Notes under the pieces: model-generated
The model's input: the letters and a program-made list of their open reading frames with translations, nothing else
Told to the model about the DNA's origin: nothing
Databases searched by the model: none
Position numbers and translations under genes: made by a program
Assembly: GCA_033032865.1 (NCBI GenBank)
Contig: JAWHQI010000001.1
Span: 4,858,001 to 4,922,000 of the forward strand
Direction of reading: 5' to 3'
Source: Dactylorhiza incarnata
Lineage: Eukaryota; Streptophyta; Magnoliopsida; Asparagales; Orchidaceae
DNA: 64,000 nt
Part shown: positions 57,960-64,000 of the stretch, in pieces
Layout of the letters: each line of letters starts with the position of its first letter
Position numbering within the stretch: the stretch's first letter is position 1

Positions 57960-59845
57960 GAGTTCGACGATTCGTCGCCCTCCACGTCATCCTGCTCCTC
58001 ATCCTCGTCGCTTTGCGACCAAGATGTTGGCAAGCATGTCCTCCGTCGTCAAAGTCTCACCATATGGCATCAGGAAGCCTCCGACCTTGAGCTTGGCGAA
58101 GATCAGGTCGCCAGCGGTGATCGCAATCTCACGCCGAAGAGCGAACTACTCCTCCAAGGACTTGGAGATTTCCCTCGCTTGGCGAGAAGGTCTGGCCTCC
58201 GAGGCAGGCTGCGCCACCGTCCTCGACTCCAGCTTCGCGTTGCGAACCTACGCCACCTCCAGCGAGGCTTAACTAGCTCGCAAGTCGCTCTCAAGCTTGG
58301 AGATTGCCTCGACTGCCGCGAGTTGCTCCTCCTGTAAAAGGAAAAAGTCGCGGGTTACAAAATTGCAAAAGACATTCAACGGGCGAGTTACGCAAGAATT
58401 TTAGCAAACTACCAAGATCACCTCAAAGTCCTTGCTCAGAGAGGCCTTGTCCTCGGCCACGAGGGACCTCGCCTCGGCCTTGGCTTGTCGCGCCTTTGCT
58501 TCCTTGAGAAGCTTCTTAAAGACTTCATTTTCCTCCTCGGTAGCGAGGAGATTACGACAGTCTGATGAGCGAGTTTTGTTGCTCGCAGCATCGCTCGCGA
58601 TTCCTGATCGGCGAGGTATCGAGGAGACGCCTCCCTCCTGACCATGACGTCATCACGCCCATAAATCCCAAATGCAACGCAGAAAGCGTCATCGTTTGAC
58701 ACCTCATCCTCGCTCCAAGAAGGGAGGCGAGAATTGAGGCGGACCTTACACCTTTTTCTGCTCCACGCGATGAGCGTCTCACCATCTAGACCAGTGTTCC
58801 GTGAATCTGCCCAAAGTTGGGTGGTTCTCGGGGACACTGTCCTTTTGCTCCCTCTGCCGATCCTCCTGTAGCTTCCGAACGATCTCCTTCCTCTTCCTCT
58901 TCTTGGTCGAGGGCTTGCCCTCTTCCCCCCCTCCCATAAAGGATCTCGGCTGGATCACTGAGCCCAGCAAGCCTTGCCGAAATAGGAGACTCCATCTCAG
59001 CAGCCTCTTCTTCAACCCTGGTCCTCGCTCGCCCTGACGGAGACGCGGGGAGAGGAGACTCACCCGCTGGAGGAAGACTGGTCGCAAGCACACGGCGAGT
59101 GCCTGCAATAAAAACATAGTCACAGCAACAACCAACTCAGATCAAATGTTACTCGCACCATAAATAGCGATGTTACCTTCGCCAAACTCGACATAAACGA
59201 GTCGATCGAAGTTCTGTCGCCAGAAGATGACATCGAACTTCTTGCCCTTCATCACGAGGATAAAATCCTTGCGGGAACCTTGCAGTATGGGGGTGAGGAA
59301 CAACCCCGCCAGTGGCTGTTGGGGGCACCAAGGGATTCTGGAGAAGTCGCGGGAGACGAAGACGAACCTTTCGTTCCAGTGATGAACCTTGTTCGAGGTT
59401 CCGGTTAGTGAGCAATGGTGGCTACCGAAGTAGACCACCCCATCCTTCGTCGCGCTGATGTAGAAGAGCCTCAGAAAGACGTCGAGATCGAATGCGATCC
59501 TCTCTGACCGCAAGAAGCACAAGAACCCCACGATGATGGCGATCCCGTTCGAGTTGAACTGCGCCGGGACCAACCCAAAATATCGAAGGATCTGGCAGAC
59601 CTCCGACCAGAGGGGAGTCGTAAACCCACCTCAAAGTGGGTCAAGGGGAAGGCAAGCCTCCCCTTAGTGAACGAGTTGATTCGCTCATCCTTCATCGGTT
59701 AGCAGGCGCGGAAGCCCTTGGGGAGGAAGCAATGAACGAACCTCTCCAAGTCGTCCGCGCGAGTTATGGGTTTCTTAAACTTCTTTGCAGAGAAGTTCTG
59801 AGCATATGACAACTTGCTAACTTTGGCATCACTAGGAGGCGCCAT
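57960..59845 (-). pseudogene. Tat antisense gene Y: PF04195-like protein
   Basis: Lies opposite to pol. ATG at 59843-59845 (MAPPSDAKVSKLSYAQ), about 77 bp after a TATA box. FGLVPAQFNSNGIAIIVGF, DVFLRLFYIS, VVYFGSH and KVHHWNERFVFVSRDF match the plant family Pfam calls putative gypsy-type transposon (Transposase_28). Function unknown. A 74-nt intron (59103-59176, AAG/GTAACA to TTGCAG) joins in frame to an acidic linker (ATSLPPAGESPLPASPSGR). A second intron (58332-58421, GAG/GTGATC to TTTTACAG) links coiled-coil segments (KKLLKEAKARQAKAEARSL, EEQLAAVEAISKLESDL). A stop at about 59712, a frameshift near 59640 and later breaks make it a pseudogene. The 3' end is uncertain. Confidence 0.75.
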
Positions 59846-59921
59846 CGAGAATGGGAGAATCTCGCTCGAATAGCTGAATGCTCGGGAGAGTCAGGAAAGC
59901 GTGCTATTTTCCGACTCCCCT

Positions 59922-59932
59922 GTATTTATAGA
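59922..59932 (-). promoter_or_regulatory. TATA box of antisense gene Y
   Basis: Minus-strand GTCTATAAATACAG, about 80 bp upstream of the Y ATG. It shares the 10-mer TCTATAAATA with the Tat LTR promoter and with gene X. Confidence 0.6.
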
Positions 59933-60251
59933 CATTACAGGGTGGGATCGCGAGGTTCGATGCGCGCGATGCGTGCTTCTAACTCGCTTAGACCGCCAAT
60001 CGAGTTTGCTTCTTCACAGAAGTCTTTCCAAGATGCCGCAGTTGTAGGTCGTTCGCAGAGTGCGACAATTAAGTGAAACTCGTCACAACAAGCAAAAACA
60101 AGATAAAAACTTGGCAAAAACCCAGAAACGACACTGAAACATACACACGACTAACAAATAAATCTCTCCATGAGCGAGTTAAATTTATTACATGCGGTTT
60201 TGAATTAATGTTCATAAAAAGTAAAAGAAAGATGGAAGCCGCCTGCCGAAT
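59933..60251. other. Spacer between antisense genes X and Y
   Basis: About 320 bp between the X stop and the Y TATA box. No gene; presumably X terminator plus Y upstream region. Confidence 0.5.
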
Positions 60252-60469
60252 TCACTGCATCGCTGGAGGATCGCCAAGCCTATCCAAGGTAGGGGCACGC
60301 CGCCTAGTAAAACCCAGCTGGCGCGCGAATACCATCTGTTCCTTAGCCCTCGCCATGAGCTCCTCGCTGAGGCAAATGTGCTTCTCCATGCGAGTAAGGG
60401 TCTCGAGGGAGCCCGTACTCGCCCGAAGCCCGCGAATGTCGGTCTTTAGCAGCTCCTGCTGATACTCCA

Positions 60470-60646
60470 TGTTGGTGCTGCCAGAATTGCCCCCAGCGCG
60501 CGGCGCTATTCGAAGCAGGTTTTATCCCTGTGGGCCTAACTGGCTGCCCCGTGGATCCGTCCGAGGATCCATTGATATAAAGAACAGTTGCGCCTTCACC
60601 AAACAGTCCGGGCTTTTGGTCGAGTTGGTGGCGCTGGGTCCTCTCA
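60470..60646 (+). repeat. TRIM 5' LTR
   Basis: 177 bp, a few substitutions from 60723-60899. Confidence 0.9.
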
Positions 60647-60722
60647 ATTGGTATCAGAGGGGGTCACAGGTTCGAAACCCCGGGGTCATTTCTGTGGGGG
60701 GGGGGGGGGGGGGGGGGGGGAT

Positions 60723-60899
60723 TGTTGGTGCTGCCAGAATTGCCCCCGGCGTGCGGCGCTATTCGAAGCAAGTTTTATCCCTGTGGGCCTAACTAGCTGC
60801 CCCGTGGATCCGTCCGAGGATCCGTTGATATAAAGAACAGCTGCGCCTTCACCAAACAGTCCGGGCTTTTGGTCGAGTTGGTGGCACTGGGTCCTCTCA
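60723..60899 (+). repeat. TRIM 3' LTR
   Basis: 177 bp, same length as the 5' copy. Confidence 0.9.
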
Positions 60900-62261
60900 C
60901 TCCATGTCTGCCATCCACCGCTCTAGCTCGTTGATGGTGAAGTGCTTGCCCTCCGAGGACTCCAACCAATGCTTGAACCCCTCGATGTTCGCCACACGAC
61001 CTTCCAGCTGAGATAGGCGCCTATGCACCTCATACGCCATCAACCTATCAACCTTGAGTTCGAGGTCGAGGTAGGCGGAGACTAGCTTTGTCCGGAACTC
61101 GCGCGTAGGCAGGCCTAAGACGTCGATGAAAGTCGACCCCGGAGACGTCGCGCGACCTGAAAAAGACAAAAGTCAACACAATGCCCGAGAAGACAGTTTA
61201 ATACATCGCCCCAAACATGAAAACAACCTGCGCGCATAGGTGCTACCCTGGGTTGTTGACGAGAAGACAGAGTTCACCGAGGAGTATCTCGGTAGCACGA
61301 CAGAGAAAGGCGGTGCGGGGATGGCGTTCGCCGAGGACTATCCCAACGTTGAGGCGGAGAAGGACAGTGAGGCAATGATGGGCGACGAGGAGAAATCCGT
61401 CGACCCCCCGATCACCCACCCCGACCATCTCGACCACTAGAATGGTGATGCGTCTGCATCATCTTATGATGGAGAGGAGGAGGCGTTGGCGACAGATCTT
61501 GAGGCGCCTTCCCGCAAAAGTCAGTCCTCATGGATGTCGACGGTGGAGGTACGTGAGAGGGCCATCCACCTCCCCTCTCCCTAGATGCCGGAAGACCTTG
61601 GCGGATTATCGTCGATGAGCGCGAAGCTCCTGCCGAGGGAGGTGGAGGCAAGATAGTGAGCCTTGAAATATTCAAGGTCATCCGCTCCACGCGAGAACTG
61701 CTCTCCCCGCGCTCTATCAAAGAGGGCGGGTGGCGAGAAGTTTCCCGCTGAGGCAGGACACCAGGAGGAATAGCCGTCGGAAGTGGCAGATCGTCAGCCC
61801 TCGCAGGCCCTTTGGCGAGAGTTGCCGGCAAACTCGGCTCCCTCAGAGTGGTCTCCGAAGGGAGATTCACTATAAAAGGAAGTCGACATCAGTAAAGCGC
61901 CGGCATTTATAATTAGTAAAGTCGGCAGCAAAGCAACGATTACCTGTTGTAGTATCAGGAGGAGTGGTTGAAGATTCATTCTCGGCGGCCCGTTGCTCTC
62001 CGACATCCCCCAAACCTTCCTCGCTTGGATGGATTGGGGTTGACTCAGGCATCGATGTCACGGTATCAACCCGTGGAGCATCCTCGCGCGGAGTCCTCTT
62101 AGCTGGACGATTAACATCGCGCCTCTTTCGCTTACGCGCCTTGCCTCCTTGCGACTTGTTCAACAACTTCTTCAGCAGCTGAGTCTTCGCCACCATCTCC
62201 TCGGGAGTCAGCATCTCGCTAGGGATTGAAAATTGGCTTGCCAGGGAAGGCCCCTACCCTC

Positions 62262-62272
62262 CTATTTATAGA
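62262..62272 (-). promoter_or_regulatory. TATA box of antisense gene X
   Basis: Minus-strand TCTATAAATAGGAGG, about 50 bp upstream of the X ATG and about 120 bp inside the 3' LTR start. Confidence 0.6.
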
Positions 62273-62388
62273 GATCGATGACCCCCCTTGCCTTCGAGTA
62301 GGCAGAATGCTCGCCAGAAGACCCTCGTCGAATAAGGGTTGGATGTTTCTTTCCGAGCCACTTCGTCGCTCGCAAAGAGTGAGTATTG

Positions 62389-63051
62389 TGTACAACCCAT
62401 ATTCTTAGAGGGTAGGGCACACCCATGCCACATGGGTAGAAGTTATAGTCAATGGTCAAATTGAAGACAACAAGCATCTCACCGGAGGTATGAATAGCGA
62501 GGTGCGAGTATCAAGGTTACTCACCCCAAAGTGGTGACTAGAAGAAGGTCTCGAAGTTACTCACGCAAGCCAACGACAATCAGTCAGCCTTCGGGTCTAC
62601 TTGCCTATGAGCGACTATCAACTGCTACTCGCCAGATATTGTCGACGTCTTCGCCTAGTTTCCTGCTCATCAGGTCCAACTATCCTATCTCGTAGGGGTC
62701 AAGCATAGTCGCATGTATCCCCTCTCCCCAAGATTTGTCTATAAATAGACCACCAAGGGTACCAGGAATGACACTTGAAAAATCATAGTTCAACCCCCCC
62801 TAGGCGAGATCCTACCTAAGTCAGTGTGTTCCTAGTACCTATCTCGGTCATTCTTTAGTTTTGGAGGGAAAGTCTCTTCTGAGCTTCCGGGTACATGGTG
62901 GGACCTCCCTGCCGCATCGCCTGTGGTCCTGTTGTCGTTGTTCTAGCCCTTTCGTCGTTGTAAGTTAAGCCGTTTAGTCGGACCGCTGGGCGAGTAGCCT
63001 ACGAATGCATTGATCCGAATTTTAGAGACTAGAATCATTCTGTCTTCAACA
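62389..63051 (+). repeat. Tat 3' LTR
   Basis: 663 bp, TGTACAACCC to CTTCAACA, followed by the target copy ATAAC. TATAAATA at 62740-62747. Confidence 0.92.
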
Positions 63052-63056
63052 ATAAC

Positions 63057-63905
63057 TTCAGCCAATTTTTCATTTATATATAATAATTAGATATACATGT
63101 ATACAAGTTCAACGGACAATTACTCTCCGAATAGATAAATGCTTTCAAAGCTGTAAAGGGCAATCATTGAAACCCTAAATCTAGCTAGCAAAAATCACAA
63201 TTAAATTTTATTCTTTCTTAGCTCTAGATGACATTGTTTTAAAAATTAAATTAAATTTAAAAGTTGCACTGCAAAGAATTATAAATAAAAACATCCAAAT
63301 AATTAATTATAAATATATCACAAAAATGTATAAGTATAATCACATACATGAGATCCTGATCAGATAACTTTCACTTCACCTTTTCCAACGCATCCCTAGA
63401 AATTATTTACATGAAAATAGTGGAATATTTGAACATGCCAAAATTACACTACAGATGTTCAATTTGGAGAGACATTGAGACTCATGTGGAGTGAGTTTAG
63501 ATCGTGCATCTATTGCTTGTCAGCTTTGTATACCTGTGCTTCTACATTTAAGCATTTTTCACGGTAACTGTTGCAGATCGCTCGGGTGCTCTGGTAGGCC
63601 GATCGAATTGAACCACCTTAGCTCGGAAGCAAACCGAGCGAGCAAACAGTCAATGAGTGAATTAGTAAGTTACACAAGGACTTTTAACGTGGAAAACCCG
63701 GAAATGGTGAAAAACCAAGCGACCGGAGCTTTGTCGGCCAACTTCACTATCTTCTGGGGGATTACAATTAGAGATTGAGAACTCAAGCGCGACAGGCCGC
63801 TGCTCATTACAATGATAGATAGATAGAGAGATAGAGAAAGAACTCCGAGGGTGACATACCACCTCTTGAAAAACTAAGTACTTCTTCTGAGAACTGTAGT
63901 GAGAC
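63057..63905. other. Unassigned flank
   Basis: AT-rich to about 63450, then a stretch with an open frame at 63491-63778 (plus) that has no known domain and stops beside a GATA-type microsatellite (about 63810-63838). I see no gene I can support. Confidence 0.4.
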
Positions 63906-64000
63906 AAAAGTGAGAATGCTGAGTCGCCTTTCGCAACTTTCGAAGGCTCGAAGGAGATCTTTGAAGATTCGAAAGAGATCTTCGAGGACCGAAGGAGATC
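63906..64000. repeat. Short tandem repeat GAAGGAGATCTT..
   Basis: GATTCGAAAGAGATCTTCGA-like units repeat about every 20 bp and run off the window edge. Confidence 0.55.

Larger units (their letters stand above)
60470..60899 (+). mobile_element. TRIM (miniature LTR retrotransposon)
   Basis: 430 bp: two 177-bp LTRs (60470-60646 and 60723-60899; TGTTGGTGCTG...CCTCTCA) around 76 bp. It has perfect target duplication CTCCA (60465-60469, 60900-60904), primer-binding site TGGTATCAGAG (60649-60659) and a 25-base G run (60696-60720) as the polypurine tract. No coding capacity. It interrupts exon 3 of antisense gene X between the codons for ...MADME and YQQEL; removing it with one CTCCA restores the reading. 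Confidence 0.92.
60252..62214 (-). pseudogene. Tat antisense gene X: basic, coiled-coil protein with two introns
   Basis: ATG at 62212-62214, about 50 bp after a TATA box. Exon 1 (62214-61944) is basic with a nuclear-signal-like KARKRKRRDVNRPAKR. Intron 1 is 61870-61943 (CAG/GTAATC, TTTTATAG). Exon 2 (61869-61228) is Ser/Pro-rich. Intron 2 is 61157-61227 (CAG/GTTGTT, TTTTTCAG). Exon 3 (61156-60252) is helical (LVSAYLDLELKVDRL, LSQLEGRVANIEGF, SEELMARAKEQMVFARQL). All junctions are phase 1 and keep one frame of 461 codons after removing the TRIM, but exon 2 has three stops (first TGA at 61412-61414). No known family recognised. Confidence 0.65.
11988..63051 (+). mobile_element. Tat-lineage Ty3/gypsy retrotransposon (host of the nested insertions)
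   Basis: LTRs begin TGTACAACCC and end CTTCAACA. The duplicated target ATAAC lies at 11983-11987 and 63052-63056. Plus-strand order is 5' LTR (split), primer-binding site, gag, protease, reverse transcriptase, two RNase H domains, integrase, an 80-bp repeat array, two antisense genes, 3' LTR. The dual RNase H and the extra antisense ORFs are established marks of the Tat lineage. Subtracting Tekay-1, copia and the TRIM leaves about 11.8 kb. All genes are decayed. Confidence 0.9.

Noticed and set aside
60648..60695. Possible tRNA gene (TGGTATCAGAG plus GGTTCGAAACC)
   Set aside because: No cloverleaf can be formed in 48 bp. The first word is the primer-binding site of a TRIM with perfect LTRs.
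61240..61440. Plus-strand acidic open frame
   Set aside because: It overlaps exon 2 of the antisense gene X, whose intron phases agree on the other strand; no domain.
63491..63778. Plus-strand open frame in the right flank
   Set aside because: Ordinary length for chance, no recognised domain, next to microsatellite DNA.

Overview
The window is plant nuclear heterochromatin. The families present (PIF/Harbinger with a divergent Myb/SANT-NAM partner gene, a FAR1-type MULE, Tekay/Del-like chromoviruses, a Tat-lineage Ty3/gypsy element with two RNase H domains and antisense genes, Ty1/copia and a TRIM) together indicate an angiosperm. I cannot resolve the species. I see no intact host gene, rRNA or tRNA gene. 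Nearly all of the 64 kb is nested transposons, and most boundaries are fixed by matching LTR ends plus 5-bp target-site duplications (TSDs).

Layout. 1-1170: AT-rich flank with a foldback hairpin and a low-complexity tandem repeat. About 1177-9549: a decayed PIF/Harbinger element (ORF1 on minus, transposase on plus). Its transposase is split by a Tat-related non-autonomous LTR element at 3925-8871 (TSD CATGT). 9578-11859: a MULE with 42-bp terminal inverted repeats. 11988-63051: a Tat-lineage Ty3/gypsy element on the plus strand (TSD ATAAC). It spans 51 kb today and about 11.8 kb once later insertions are subtracted. 63057-64000: unassigned flank.

Insertions in the Tat element. (1) Tekay-1, a minus-strand chromovirus at 12148-42903 (TSD GAAGG), sits in the 5' LTR. 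(2) A minus-strand copia element at 49094-57188 sits in a tandem-repeat array. (3) A 430-bp TRIM at 60470-60899 (TSD CTCCA) sits in an exon of an antisense gene. Tekay-1 itself carries a very-long-LTR non-autonomous element at 15631-24659 (TSD ATTAT, in integrase), a solo copia LTR at 25232-26397, and Tekay-2, a nearly intact chromovirus at 27499-36922 (TSD TATAA) that cuts the reverse-transcriptase active-site region. Three levels of nesting are readable.

How the genes work together. The two chromoviruses each show a short GT-AG intron (76 and 82 nt) at the same codon, exactly between gag and protease. Retaining the intron stops translation within 0-2 codons after the glycine codon that spans the donor. 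Removing it keeps Gag and Pol in one frame. This looks like splicing-controlled Gag versus Gag-Pol production. The Tat element carries two antisense genes between pol and the 3' LTR, each with introns and its own TATA box resembling the LTR TATA. These two architectures are the most interesting content. All coding regions carry stops or frameshifts. In Tekay-2 there are only four stops, mostly explicable as C-to-T changes.
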